DNA from: Dehalobacter sp. CP | Lineage (GTDB): Bacteria > Bacillota_B > Desulfitobacteriia > Desulfitobacteriales > Syntrophobotulaceae | NCBI GenBank assembly: GCA_009910795.1 | Contig: VMEE01000061.1 | Location: 62,001 to 126,000, forward strand | Direction: 5' to 3' | Length of the DNA stretch: 64,000 nucleotides | In this document: positions 43,400 through 52,747 of the stretch, one piece after another | Layout: each line of letters begins with the position of its first letter | Position numbering within the stretch: the first letter of the stretch is position 1 | Position numbers and translations under genes: made by a program | The notes under the pieces: generated by a model | Told to the model about the DNA's origin: nothing | Seen by the model: the letters and a program-made list of their open reading frames with translations, nothing else | Database searches by the model: none

Positions 43400-44698
43400 T
43401 CAGACTTCAGACGCTATTCTCCTGGCTCTTTTTTCTGCTTCGCGGCAGATTTTCTGTTCGTCAAGTGTCAGCAGTCTCCTGTCTTCCATCAGGATCTTTC
43501 CGTCGACGATTACCGTTCTGACATCCCCGCCCCTGGCACAGTAAACCAGATGTGAAGGTATCGAGAACCTCGGATAGAAATGCGGCTGATCAAAGTCAAT
43601 CGAAATCATATCCGCTTTATAGCCGGGCTGAAGTTTACCTAGATCCTTCAATCCTGCCACAGTTGCCCCTCCGGCCGTCGCCATTTTCAGAACTTCATAG
43701 GCTTTGAGGTCTTCAGGAGAGCCAACCAGTTTTTGCTGAAAGGAAGCCGAACGCATTTCCCCAAACATATCAAGATCATTATTGCTGGAAGTACCGTCTG
43801 TTCCGAGTCCGACAGCAATCCCCCGCTTAAGCATTTCCGGAATCCGTGCTGTTCCGCTGCTCAGCTTCATATTGCTTTCCGGGTTATGGGCAACCCCTAC
43901 GTTATACTTTTTAAGGATATCCAGTTCGGCATCATTCAGGTAAACACAATGGGCAGCAATCATTTGTCCTCCCAATATACCCTGTTGTTCCAGCCAGCAG
44001 AGCGGCGTTGTTCCATATCTCTCCCTGATCGTAGCGAGTTCGGATTCTGTCTCCGCGAGATGGATATGGATGCCGGCTCCTAACCTGTCGGCCTCCTGTT
44101 TTACAGTCAGCAGAAATTCTTCTGAACAGGTATACGGGGCATGCGGGCCAAACATAATCTTAATTCGTCCGTCCCCAGCGTTATGATACTTCCGGAATAA
44201 TTCAATATTTTCCTGCAGTGATCTGTTGCCGGCTTCTTTATTGTGATCAATCATGCCGCGGGACAGCAGTGCTCTAGTCCCTGATTCCAAAACTGCCCTG
44301 GCCGTTTCTTGTTCACTGATATACATATCCGTCATGGTCGTCGTACCGGAACGGAGCATCTCACAAAGAGCAAGCGAACTCCCCCAGTAGATATCTTCCG
44401 GTGTCATTTTATCTTCAAAAGGCCAGACCTTTTCCTGCAGCCAGGGCATAAGCGGCATATCATCGGCATAGCCGCGCAGCAGTGTCATTGCAGCATGCGT
44501 GTGCGTGTTAATAAGTCCGGGCATCACGACATGGTTCGTTAAATCCAGGACTCTGTCTGGATTAAAACCCGCCGGGGCTGTTCCTCTCTCCCCGACAGAA
44601 ACAATACGGTCCCCGTCTATCGCAATTTCTCCCTGCAGGTAGAAATCCTGTGCATCGGTCATCGGTAAAATCATCGCTCTGATTAGATACCTGGACAT
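43400..44698 (-). CDS. mtaD: 5-methylthioadenosine/S-adenosylhomocysteine deaminase-type amidohydrolase
   Basis: Amidohydrolase-superfamily deaminase, 432 residues. Metal ligands are seen in MPGLINTHTHAAM near residue 65, HIHLAETESE near 215, IAAHCVYLND near 245 and LGTDGTSSNNDLDM near 300. It probably deaminates MTA, SAH or 5'-deoxyadenosine to the inosine derivative. It lies downstream of mtnP and mtnA on the same strand but beyond a terminator. Substrate preference among adenosine analogues cannot be read from sequence. Confidence 0.88.
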   Translation of the reverse strand: MSRYLIRAMILPMTDAQDFYLQGEIAIDGDRIVSVGERGTAPAGFNPDRVLDLTNHVVMPGLINTHTHAAMTLLRGYADDMPLMPWLQEKVWPFEDKMTPEDIYWGSSLALCEMLRSGTTTMTDMYISEQETARAVLESGTRALLSRGMIDHNKEAGNRSLQENIELFRKYHNAGDGRIKIMFGPHAPYTCSEEFLLTVKQEADRLGAGIHIHLAETESELATIRERYGTTPLCWLEQQGILGGQMIAAHCVYLNDAELDILKKYNVGVAHNPESNMKLSSGTARIPEMLKRGIAVGLGTDGTSSNNDLDMFGEMRSASFQQKLVGSPEDLKAYEVLKMATAGGATVAGLKDLGKLQPGYKADMISIDFDQPHFYPRFSIPSHLVYCARGGDVRTVIVDGKILMEDRRLLTLDEQKICREAEKRARRIASEV

Positions 44699-44745
44699 TG
44701 GGTTACCTTCTTTCTCTTCTATATCATTTGACGCCTGTTTGCAGA

Positions 44746-44799
44746 AAAAAACGGCTTAAATGAACCTGTACAAAAATCCATTTGAGCCGAACGTTTTTT
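44746..44799 (-). terminator. Terminator after mtnA
   Basis: CGGCTCAAATG pairs with CATTTAAGCCG (one G:T) and is followed on the minus strand by a run of seven T. A-rich flanks on the other side would allow some bidirectional function. It separates mtnA from mtaD. Confidence 0.88.
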
Positions 44800-44809
44800 C
44801 TATTTCGTA

Positions 44810-45844
44810 TTATCTTACCAGCATCTTCACCATATTTACAGAATAGGGCGGGGATATGATCCCTTTTTCCGTAATAATCCCGGTAATATATTTTGCCGAC
44901 GTAATATCAAAAGCGGGATTGTACACACTGACTTCATCGGGAACAATCCTTACATCCATGATTTTCCGAACTTCCTGATCGTCCCGCTCTTCTACAGGGA
45001 TCTCGTCCCCGCCAGATATTTTCAAATCAATGGTCGTTGTCGGTGCCGCCACATAAAACGGAATTTGATGAGCAGCAGCCAGCACGGCCAGCGAATAGGT
45101 TCCTATCTTGTTGGCCGTATCGCCGTTGGCGGCAATACGGTCCGCCCCTACGATAACCATATCGACTTTCCCCTGCTGCATCAGATAGCCGGCCATATTA
45201 TCCGTAATCAACGTTAACGGGATCTGATCCTGAAGGAGCTCCCAGGCCGTTAATCTGGCCCCCTGTAAAAGGGGTCTCGTTTCGCCTGCAAAGACATGAA
45301 TCTTTTTCCCGGAATCATGTGCAGTCCTAATAATCCCCAGGGCTGTCCCAAATTCAACCGTAGCAAGACTGCCTGTATTGCAGTGCGTCAGGATATTTGC
45401 TTTTTCCGGAATCAGCGTGTTGCCGTATTCCCCAATACGTTTGTTCATTCTGCGGTCATCTTCGGCAATTTCATTCGCTTCATTGATTAAAGCTGCCCGA
45501 ATATTTCCAATATCATTCATATTCAGAAATTCTCTGAATTTATCTTCCATTTTTCTAAGTGCCCAAAAAAGGTTTACAGCAGTTGGACGTGTTCCTTCCA
45601 AAACGGTCCGAACCTCACCCATATAATCTTTAAAGTCTTCACCGCTTCCGCGGTATTCGGCAGCCCCCAGCGCAAAGCCGTAGGCTGCAGCCGCCCCGAT
45701 TGCTGGAGCTCCGCGAACTTCCATATTTTTTATTGCCTCTGCCATTTCTTTATAAGAATGTATTTCGCGGTATTGTTCGACAAACGGCAATTTCGTCTGA
45801 TCGAGTATCAACAAATGATCTCCCTGCCATTGAAGCGCTTTCAC
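44810..45844 (-). CDS. mtnA: Methylthioribose-1-phosphate isomerase
   Basis: Converts 5-methylthioribose-1-phosphate to the ribulose form. The 344-residue protein has the IF2B-alpha-like fold with MEVRGAPAIGAAAAYG near residue 42, the catalytic Cys in THCNTGSLAT near 155, and the catalytic Asp in GADRIAANGDTANKIGT near 237. It is 43 bp downstream of mtnP, with a short hairpin in between. The later steps of the classical salvage (mtnB, C, D, E) are not in the window. Confidence 0.94.
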   Translation of the reverse strand: MKALQWQGDHLLILDQTKLPFVEQYREIHSYKEMAEAIKNMEVRGAPAIGAAAAYGFALGAAEYRGSGEDFKDYMGEVRTVLEGTRPTAVNLFWALRKMEDKFREFLNMNDIGNIRAALINEANEIAEDDRRMNKRIGEYGNTLIPEKANILTHCNTGSLATVEFGTALGIIRTAHDSGKKIHVFAGETRPLLQGARLTAWELLQDQIPLTLITDNMAGYLMQQGKVDMVIVGADRIAANGDTANKIGTYSLAVLAAAHQIPFYVAAPTTTIDLKISGGDEIPVEERDDQEVRKIMDVRIVPDEVSVYNPAFDITSAKYITGIITEKGIISPPYSVNMVKMLVR

Positions 45845-45887
45845 ACGATTTCCGCCTTTCTTAAGAAAACTTGGCTGGTGTCAACCT

Positions 45888-46670
45888 TTAAAATAAGCCT
45901 GCTTCTTTGCTTCCGGTAGTACAGTAACACCGCTGGTCATGATCCATGATCTTACAGGTGCTTTCCACCAATGCTGCCACAGTTTTGCTCAACAAGTCCA
46001 TAGTAGCGATTACTTCGGCATGTGTCAATGGGTCTTTTTTAATGCCCGCAGCCTGATTGGTTACGAGGGCCATGGTCGCATAGCACATTCCAAGTTCCCT
46101 GGCCAATACCACTTCCGGAACTCCGGTCATTCCTACCAGGTGCCCGCCCAGCATCCGGAACATGTTTATTTCCGCCGGAGTTTCAAAACGGGGGCCTTCG
46201 GTACAGACATAGACCCCACCGTTTTTTACATTTAAGCCGGATCTTACTGCACCTTCTATGATATGATTACGCACATCGGGACAGTAAGGTTCCGAAACAT
46301 CGACATGCAAAACCCCCTGTTCCCCATCCTCAAAAAAAGTCGCCGCACGGCTTTTCGTAAAATCGAGAAACTGGTCCGGCAAGACAATATCACCGATTCG
46401 ATAAGCTTCAGATATGGAGCCTACTGCACCTGTGGCCAGAATCTTTTTCACGCCTATTTTTTTGAGGGCCCAAATATTGGCCCGGTAATTAATCAGGTGA
46501 GGCGGGCAGGTATGCTTTGCACCATGTCTTTTTAAAAACACCATTCCAATCCCGCTGATGAACCCTTCAGCCAGCTGAACAAAACCATACGGCGTTTCAA
46601 CTGTCTTCTCGATCCTATCGTCAAGCGTCAGATTTTCAATTCCGGTACCGCCAATCAGTGCAAAATCCAA
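45888..46670 (-). CDS. mtnP: S-methyl-5'-thioadenosine phosphorylase
   Basis: Phosphorolyses MTA (or 5'-deoxyadenosine) to adenine and the sugar-1-phosphate. The 260-residue protein has ALIGGTGIENL, the phosphate and base contacts KRHGAKHTCPPHLINYRANIWA (start near 48) and MTGVPEVVLARELGMCYA near 180 with the purine-binding NQAAG. Inosine-type phosphorylases also exist in this family. It is 2 bp downstream of ftsY in the transcript, so the salvage genes may be read from the smc-ftsY direction. Confidence 0.9.
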   Translation of the reverse strand: MDFALIGGTGIENLTLDDRIEKTVETPYGFVQLAEGFISGIGMVFLKRHGAKHTCPPHLINYRANIWALKKIGVKKILATGAVGSISEAYRIGDIVLPDQFLDFTKSRAATFFEDGEQGVLHVDVSEPYCPDVRNHIIEGAVRSGLNVKNGGVYVCTEGPRFETPAEINMFRMLGGHLVGMTGVPEVVLARELGMCYATMALVTNQAAGIKKDPLTHAEVIATMDLLSKTVAALVESTCKIMDHDQRCYCTTGSKEAGLF

Positions 46671-46672
46671 GA

Positions 46673-47617
46673 CTACTCCTCCTCAGAACGGTCAAACAGT
46701 GCCCGGGCAAATTCCCTCGGTTCAAAAGGCCTTAAATCTTCTGCCCCTTCACCGATTCCAATCAATTTTACCGGAATATCCGCTTCATTGCGGATCCCCA
46801 GGATTACGCCGCCTTTAGCCGTACCGTCCAGCTTGGTGAGTATGATCCCTGTTATATCGACTGCTTCCTTGAAAAGCTTCACCTGCTGGATAGCATTCTG
46901 TCCGGTCGTCGCATCGAGCACCAGCAGCACCTCGTGCGGGGCATCCGGAACTTCACGCTCGACCACCTTTTTGATCTTGGTCAATTCTTTCATCAGATTC
47001 ACTTTATTGTGCAGTCTTCCGGCAGTATCGATCAAGAGGACATCTGCATTCCGGGATCTTGCCGCATGAAGCGCATCAAAAGCCACCGCAGCAGGATCAG
47101 CCCCCTCCGACTGTTTGATAACCTCTGTCCCGGACCGTTCTCCCCATACTTCCAATTGTTCGATCGCTGCTGCTCGGAAAGTATCCCCTGCCGCCAGCAA
47201 AACGTTTTTGCCTTGGCCCTGCAGATTTTTGGCCAGCTTGCCAATCGTGGTCGTTTTTCCTACACCGTTGACACCAACGACCAGATAGACGGTGGGCTTG
47301 GAAGCCGCAAAAGACAAGGGACTCTCTTCGCCCAATAGCGCAGTAATATGTTCCTGCAGTGTATTCCTCAGCACGGAGCGGTCATTAATTTTTTGTTCTT
47401 TGACGGATGCACGCAGCATTTCAACCAATTTCAGCGTGGTATTGACACCCACATCTGATTGAAGCAGAATCTCTTCCAATTCTTCATAAAGATCTTCATC
47501 AATTTTGCCTGAGCCGGTAAAGAGCTGTTCAACTTTGCCGACAAAACCTTCCCTGGTTTTGGTCAAACGCTCTTTAAGTCTGGAAAATATTCCCGCCACT
47601 TCATCTTCTCCTATCAA
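46673..47617 (-). CDS. ftsY: Signal recognition particle receptor FtsY
   Basis: Membrane-associated GTPase that receives SRP cargo. The 314-residue protein is the short Firmicute form without an acidic A domain. It shows the NG domain with G1 VNGVGKTT near residue 115, DTAGRLHNK near 195, the TKLDGTAKGG motif near 257 and GEGAEDLRPF. It normally follows smc directly; here 714 bp with three palindromic repeats separate them. mtnP follows 2 bp after its stop. Confidence 0.96.
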   Translation of the reverse strand: MIGEDEVAGIFSRLKERLTKTREGFVGKVEQLFTGSGKIDEDLYEELEEILLQSDVGVNTTLKLVEMLRASVKEQKINDRSVLRNTLQEHITALLGEESPLSFAASKPTVYLVVGVNGVGKTTTIGKLAKNLQGQGKNVLLAAGDTFRAAAIEQLEVWGERSGTEVIKQSEGADPAAVAFDALHAARSRNADVLLIDTAGRLHNKVNLMKELTKIKKVVEREVPDAPHEVLLVLDATTGQNAIQQVKLFKEAVDITGIILTKLDGTAKGGVILGIRNEADIPVKLIGIGEGAEDLRPFEPREFARALFDRSEEE

Positions 47618-47746
47618 AGCAATATTTGCACAACTGAAATTTTAGCACACTCGGTTAATTCTAACAACTCGGTCCATTCGACCAACCCCGAGGCTGGAAC
47701 ATACATTCTGAAATTTATTTACAAGCTATTAAATTAATCTTGGGTA

Positions 47747-47853
47747 AGTCTGGGGGCCACAATACCGCTTTTCGGCCGTTGTGCCATCCATGGCACAAAA
47801 GGCCGCGCTTCGCAATCCTGCTCCGCTCACAGCGGAACTGTGGCCCCCAGACT
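47747..47853. repeat. Intergenic palindromic repeat, copy F
   Basis: A 107-bp element with perfect 15-bp arms AGTCTGGGGGCCACA and complement. The inner hairpin is TTGTGCCATCCATGGCACAA with a perfect 9-bp stem. It shares both flanks with copy E. First of three copies in the 714-bp smc-ftsY gap. Confidence 0.88.
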
Positions 47854-47961
47854 GATCATAGGCTTATTCAAGCATGTCTGCATGCCAGAATTTTGGACGT
47901 TTTACTAGTTCAGCGACTCCAAAGCAACATTAGCTTCAAAAGAATCACTCACTCCAAATTA

Positions 47962-48040
47962 AGTCTCCGTGATGGATAACCGCTTTCGGCAGATTGCGCA
48001 CTCCATGCTCCGCTTGACGCTGGCTATCCATTACGGAGAC
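47962..48040. repeat. Intergenic palindromic repeat, copy G, centre of a larger palindrome
   Basis: A 79-bp short form: arms AGTCTCCGTGATGGAT and ATCCATTACGGAGAC, the core, but no inner CCATGG hairpin. About 80 bp on each side are also inverted copies of one another, including a shared ACGTTTTACTAGTTC, so roughly 47885-48120 forms one long imperfect palindrome. Confidence 0.85.
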
Positions 48041-48205
48041 GTAATATGGAGCAATTGAAAGTTTTTAAGCTATCATTGTTTGGTGTCGTCGAACTAGTAA
48101 AACGTTCTAAAATATCCACACAGAAAATGCTCTGCATGCTAGAATGCAACTCATACGACTCCAAAGCAACGCTAGCTTAAAAACCTTTGACCCACTCCAG
48201 ATTAG

Positions 48206-48311
48206 GTCTCCGTAATGGATGACCAGCGTCAAGCGGAGCATGGAGTGCGCAGCGCGGCCTTTTGCGTCAAGGAGGACGCAACGGCCGAAAGCGGCCATCC
48301 ATTATGGAGAC
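48206..48311. repeat. Intergenic palindromic repeat, copy H
   Basis: A 106-bp element with arms GTCTCCGTAATGGAT and ATCCATTATGGAGAC and a reversed core relative to copy G. It ends 20 bp after the smc stop. Between G and H a spacer with CTGCATGCTAGAATG and CGACTCCAAAGCAAC repeats the F-G spacer. Confidence 0.85.
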
Positions 48312-48331
48312 TAACCCAAGCAAAAATACTT

Positions 48332-51300
48332 TTAGATAGCCGGAGCCTCTATTCTGTCTTCGAGCTCGACAGTCAAAAGCTTCGATACGCCCGATTCTTC
48401 CATAGTGATTCCATACAGCCTGTCCGCGGATTCCATGGTTCCCCTGCGGTGCGAAATAATGATAAACTGCGTATGTTTGGATAGTTTGCGCAGATACTGC
48501 ACAAATCTTTTGACGTTGACTTCATCCAGTGCCGCCTCAATCTCATCCAGGAGGCAAAACGGACTCGGTTTGACTTTCAGGAACGCAAACAGCAGGGCAA
48601 TCGCCGTAAAGGACCTCTCCCCACCTGACAGAAGCGATAGGAGCTGTGCCCTTTTGCCCGGGGGCTGGGCCATGATCCTGACTCCGGTCTCCAGAAGATT
48701 GTTCGGATCATCCAGTAACAATTCAGCTTGTCCGCCGTTGAAAAGCTGTTTAAATACTTCTTTGAACGCTTCATTGACGGCCGTGAAACCTTCCTGAAAA
48801 CGTTCGATCATACTCTTGTCTAGTTCCCCGATCAGCTCCTGAAGTGTCCTTCCGGCCTCATCCAGATCATTTTTCTGGGTGGACAGGAATTCAAATCGTT
48901 TCAGCGTTTCCGGGTATTCCTCAAGGGCTGTATAATTTACGGGTCCAAGTTCTTCAATTTTTTGTTTGTAAAAAGCAATCTTCTCCTGTAAAGCGTCTTT
49001 CTTTTCAGGCGAAAGATAGCTTAACGCGTCTTTCCAGGCCAAGTGGTATTCTTCCTGAAGGCGGTCATTTCCAGATTCCCATTCACCCTGCCAGCGGGCA
49101 ATCCTGAGCTCATTCTGGTGAATCTGCTGTTCCATGTCCCTGGCCTGACTCCGCAGCATCTGAATATCCTGTTCCTGCTTGAGATTATTCGCTGAGAAAG
49201 ATTCTTTTTCCCTGCGCAGTTCGACAAGCTTGAATTTCTGGGCATTAATTTGGACCGTGTATTCCTGAACACTATTTTCCTGTTGTTCCTTGCCGGAATA
49301 CAGTTCCTGCTCAGCCTGTTGAAGCCCGACGATCTCCTTGTCCTTTTCTGAGATCAGGTCCCTGTTAAGCAGAATCCGCTCATTTTCCTCAGTGATCTGC
49401 TGAATGATCTGGTTAGACTCCTGCTCCGATCTGGCAGCCTCGACTTTGGCCGCAGTAATTTTTTCCGAAAGCTCCTGCGCCTCTGAAGTTTTTTCTTTCA
49501 GCAGTTGTTCCTGCTCGGTCTGCTCTGACTGCAGAGCCAGAATCTTCTGTTCTGTTTCGTTCAGCAAGTGTCCGGTTTCTTCATATTTGGCAGCAAATCC
49601 TGTCAGTTCATTGCGGACTTCATCCAGTTCATACCGGATGACCCGGAGATCCTGTTCCAGCCGGTTCATTCTTTCCTCGTGGTGTTTGCTGTCCACATCG
49701 ATGATATCTTTAGCCCCATTAATTTTCAGCAATTCCATATCAATGGTTTCTTTCGCTTCCCCGAGGCCTTCCATCTCTTTCTTTATGGCAGTGTATCGCT
49801 GCTTCTTTTCTTCCAGTTCGGCCTGCATGTCCTTAGTCTTCAGAGACAGTTCTTCAATCTCTCTTGCTCTGCTTAAGAGGCCGCTGCTTTGAGATCTCGT
49901 GCTTCCGCCGGTAAGCGACCCGCCGATGTTGACTTGGTCACCCAAGAGCGTTACTACCCTGACCCGGTATTGGTTAGCTTTAGCCAGCTCAATCGCAGAA
50001 TTCAGATTGTCTGCAACCAGAATTCTTCCAAGCAGCGACTCCATGATATCTTTAAAACGCGGCTCAAACTTGACCAGATCAACCGCCAGCCCTTGAAAAC
50101 CGTGATGCCGTCTTGTTTTGTCATCAAGTGACTGCCTCGTTCCGCGGATTGCATCCAAAGGCAGGAAAGTGGCCCGGCCACTGTTCGTCTTTTTCAAGTA
50201 CTCAATACATTTTTTCCCGTCCTCGGTTTTTTCCACAATAATGTTCTGCAGAGAACTCCCCAAAGCGGTTTCCACTGCAAGCTCATATTTGGCCTCTACT
50301 TCGATATTGTCAGCCACTGTACCGAATATAGTCTCACAGGTAATTTGGCCTTTCCGGTAAGCCAGGACTGTCTCCTTGACGCCCCTGTTATACCCCTCCA
50401 GACTGTCCTGGAGTGTATGGAGGGCATGAAGTCTCGCCCCGGTCTGGTCAATTTTACGTTGAAACTCCGAGCACGCAGTCTCAGCATTTTGTTGTTCCAA
50501 CCTGTTGTTTTGGATCGTCTTCCTGATATTTTCTATTTTTCCCAGAAGTTCGACCTCTCTGGCTTCCAGTTTTTGTTTTTCCTCGATTTGGGCAGTAATT
50601 TCCTGAAGCACAGATTCCTTCTCTGCTTCTTTGGCTTTGATGTTTCGGGTATATTGTTTCTCTTGTTGAAGAAGAGCTTCTTTCTTTTGATTAATTTCAG
50701 CAATTTCACTAGCAAGTTTGCTCTTGTTGGAGAGTTCTTCAAAGATTTCCGTTTTCAGCTCTTCCAGACGTGCTTCCCCGCTTAATTTCCGAAGCTCTTC
50801 CAGCTGTTGTTCTTTCTCTTTTAGATCCCTAGCTGCATTTTGGAGGATTTCCTGCAGAAGCGTTTGCTTTGCAGTAAGGTTTTCCTTCTTTTCAACGGAT
50901 GCGGCCAGCGTTTCCTGTGCAGCCGCCAGTTCTTTTTGCAGGCGCCCAAATTGTTCCTGGATATAGCCGCTTCTCTCGGAAAGCAAGGATAATTCGTGTT
51001 CTGCTTCGTTCATTTTATTTTCAAGAGCGTATATTTCCCCCTGCAGGTCTTGAACGCGTTGCTCCAATTGATTCAGTTCGTACCTGCCGCGTACGCTCAG
51101 GTTTTCTTCTTCATTGACCCTAGTTGTCAGCGCCGTAAATTCCTGACGAAGCGTCTCTTCGGAGGTCTGGGCATTGGTCAGCTTACTGTGTATATCAGAA
51201 AGTTCATTAACGATTAAATTAATCTCGAGCTTTTCCAGCCCTGAGATTAATTCCTTGCTTGTTCTGGCTGTTTCGGCCTGTTCGGCTAACGGCTCAATTC

Positions 51301-51928
51301 TGGCTTCGACTTCGGCGATAATATCGCTGAGACGATCGACATTTTGCCGGGTATCCTCAAGTTTTCTCAAAGCTTCTCTCTTGCGCAGGCGGAACTTACT
51401 GATGCCGGCGACTTCCTCGATCAGCAGACGCCTTTCATCAGATTTCAGATTCAGAATCTCTTCAATCCTGCCCTGTCCGATAATTGAAAATCCTTCTTTT
51501 CCCGAGCCGGTATCAAGGAAAAGTTCCTGGATATCTTTTAACCTGCAAGGTGTCCGGTTGATAAAATACTGCGCTTCTCCATCCCGATAAACCCGGCGGG
51601 TAATGACAACTTCCTCATAATCCAGCGGAAAGAGACCTGAAGCATTATCAAAGAGCAGAGATACTTCCGCCATCCCTACAGGCCTGCGGGACGAGCTTCC
51701 GGAAAAAATGACATCTTCCATTTTGCTTCCGCGGAGACTCTTGGCACTTTGTTCACCAAGCACCCAACGTACGGCATCGGCAACATTGCTCTTACCGCTG
51801 CCGTTTGGTCCAATAATGACGCTCATGCCCGGCTGCAGGTCAATTTTTGTTTTATCTGCAAAAGACTTAAATCCCTGAATATGAATCGATTTGAGAAATA
51901 ATTCTGCGTCCATTCCAGGTATCACCAA
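48332..51928 (-). CDS. smc: Chromosome partition protein SMC
   Basis: The condensin ATPase that loads at origins and organises the chromosome. The 1198-residue protein has Walker A GPNGSGKSN near residue 38 (QGFKSFADKT before it), long coiled coils at about 170-500 and 670-1000 flanking a hinge (about 515-640), and the signature LLSGGERSFTAIALLFA near 1100 with Walker B LLDEIEAALDEVNV. The start is TTG with GGGAGG six bases upstream, overlapping the end region of rnc; the ATG five codons in, at MDAELFLKS, is a conventional alternative. It follows rnc by 1 bp. Confidence 0.97.
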   Translation of the reverse strand: MVIPGMDAELFLKSIHIQGFKSFADKTKIDLQPGMSVIIGPNGSGKSNVADAVRWVLGEQSAKSLRGSKMEDVIFSGSSSRRPVGMAEVSLLFDNASGLFPLDYEEVVITRRVYRDGEAQYFINRTPCRLKDIQELFLDTGSGKEGFSIIGQGRIEEILNLKSDERRLLIEEVAGISKFRLRKREALRKLEDTRQNVDRLSDIIAEVEARIEPLAEQAETARTSKELISGLEKLEINLIVNELSDIHSKLTNAQTSEETLRQEFTALTTRVNEEENLSVRGRYELNQLEQRVQDLQGEIYALENKMNEAEHELSLLSERSGYIQEQFGRLQKELAAAQETLAASVEKKENLTAKQTLLQEILQNAARDLKEKEQQLEELRKLSGEARLEELKTEIFEELSNKSKLASEIAEINQKKEALLQQEKQYTRNIKAKEAEKESVLQEITAQIEEKQKLEAREVELLGKIENIRKTIQNNRLEQQNAETACSEFQRKIDQTGARLHALHTLQDSLEGYNRGVKETVLAYRKGQITCETIFGTVADNIEVEAKYELAVETALGSSLQNIIVEKTEDGKKCIEYLKKTNSGRATFLPLDAIRGTRQSLDDKTRRHHGFQGLAVDLVKFEPRFKDIMESLLGRILVADNLNSAIELAKANQYRVRVVTLLGDQVNIGGSLTGGSTRSQSSGLLSRAREIEELSLKTKDMQAELEEKKQRYTAIKKEMEGLGEAKETIDMELLKINGAKDIIDVDSKHHEERMNRLEQDLRVIRYELDEVRNELTGFAAKYEETGHLLNETEQKILALQSEQTEQEQLLKEKTSEAQELSEKITAAKVEAARSEQESNQIIQQITEENERILLNRDLISEKDKEIVGLQQAEQELYSGKEQQENSVQEYTVQINAQKFKLVELRREKESFSANNLKQEQDIQMLRSQARDMEQQIHQNELRIARWQGEWESGNDRLQEEYHLAWKDALSYLSPEKKDALQEKIAFYKQKIEELGPVNYTALEEYPETLKRFEFLSTQKNDLDEAGRTLQELIGELDKSMIERFQEGFTAVNEAFKEVFKQLFNGGQAELLLDDPNNLLETGVRIMAQPPGKRAQLLSLLSGGERSFTAIALLFAFLKVKPSPFCLLDEIEAALDEVNVKRFVQYLRKLSKHTQFIIISHRRGTMESADRLYGITMEESGVSKLLTVELEDRIEAPAI

Positions 51929-51929
51929 T

Positions 51930-52676
51930 TTATACCTCCCATGCTTTCAGCGCAAAATGGGCTGCCTGCTGCTCTGCTTCTTTTTTAGTCTTACCGATTC
52001 CTTTTCCCTGCAGTTCACCTTGAAGATAGACCCCTGCCGTAAATCGTTTATCGTGGTCGGGTCCTGTCTCTTCAATGATCCTGTAGCAAACCTCATATTC
52101 CTTCTTTTGCGCTTTTTCCTGAAGCATGGTTTTGAAATCTCCATAATTTCCTTCGTTAAGTTCCAGAATCTCCGGAACAAGCATGTCGAGTATGAATTTA
52201 CGAACTTTTTCAAAGCCATACTGCAAATAAATCGCTCCAATGACTGCCTCCAGCGCATCGGCAATGATGGACGGCCTGTCCCTGCCGCCAGAGGACTGTT
52301 CCCCTTTACCCAGAAAGAGCGCCTGGCCCAAGTTAATACTGCGGGCTTTTCTAGCCAGCGTCGTTTCATTGACGACTGCAGCCCTCATTTTGGTAAGCTC
52401 ACCTTCAGGCTTATCCGGATAGTTCTGATAGAGATACTCGCCAATGATAAAATCCAAAACGGCATCGCCTAGAAACTCCAGCCGCTGATTATTCTCCAGC
52501 CCGCTGTTGGGATTTTCAAAAGTAAAAGAAGGATGCGTCAGCGCTGTAAAAATCAGTTCGCTTTGCAGGTTTTCCAATCCTAACTGGCTGATAAAGGATT
52601 CAACTTCTCCCGTTTGTTCAAGGTATTTATTCCGGGAGCTCTTATGGAAATACGCGCGGCGGTTTCTTTTGGCCAT
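51930..52676 (-). CDS. rnc: Ribonuclease III
   Basis: Double-strand-specific RNase for rRNA and mRNA processing. The 248-residue protein has the nuclease domain with the signature NQRLEFLGDAVLDFI near residue 63 and the second acidic set ADALEAVIGAIY near 133, followed by a dsRNA-binding domain from about 172 (DFKTMLQEKAQKK; GKGIGKTKKEAEQQAA). It is between acpP and smc as in Bacillus. A terminator separates it from acpP, so read-through or an internal promoter is needed. Confidence 0.97.
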   Translation of the reverse strand: MAKRNRRAYFHKSSRNKYLEQTGEVESFISQLGLENLQSELIFTALTHPSFTFENPNSGLENNQRLEFLGDAVLDFIIGEYLYQNYPDKPEGELTKMRAAVVNETTLARKARSINLGQALFLGKGEQSSGGRDRPSIIADALEAVIGAIYLQYGFEKVRKFILDMLVPEILELNEGNYGDFKTMLQEKAQKKEYEVCYRIIEETGPDHDKRFTAGVYLQGELQGKGIGKTKKEAEQQAAHFALKAWEV

Positions 52677-52704
52677 ATATTGCTCCTTTCATCCTAAATG
52701 AGTT

Positions 52705-52734
52705 AAAAGCCCCGTAGTAGCCTAACTACGGGGC
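52705..52734 (-). terminator. Terminator after acpP
   Basis: A perfect 10-bp stem GCCCCGTAGT/ACTACGGGGC with a six-base loop, followed by TTTT on the minus strand. It lies between acpP and rnc. Confidence 0.88.
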
Positions 52735-52747
52735 CTTGGAACTAGGC

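Noticed and set aside
47740..47979. A 79-residue frame across repeat F
   Set aside because: It is a by-product of the palindromic repeat, with no Shine-Dalgarno.
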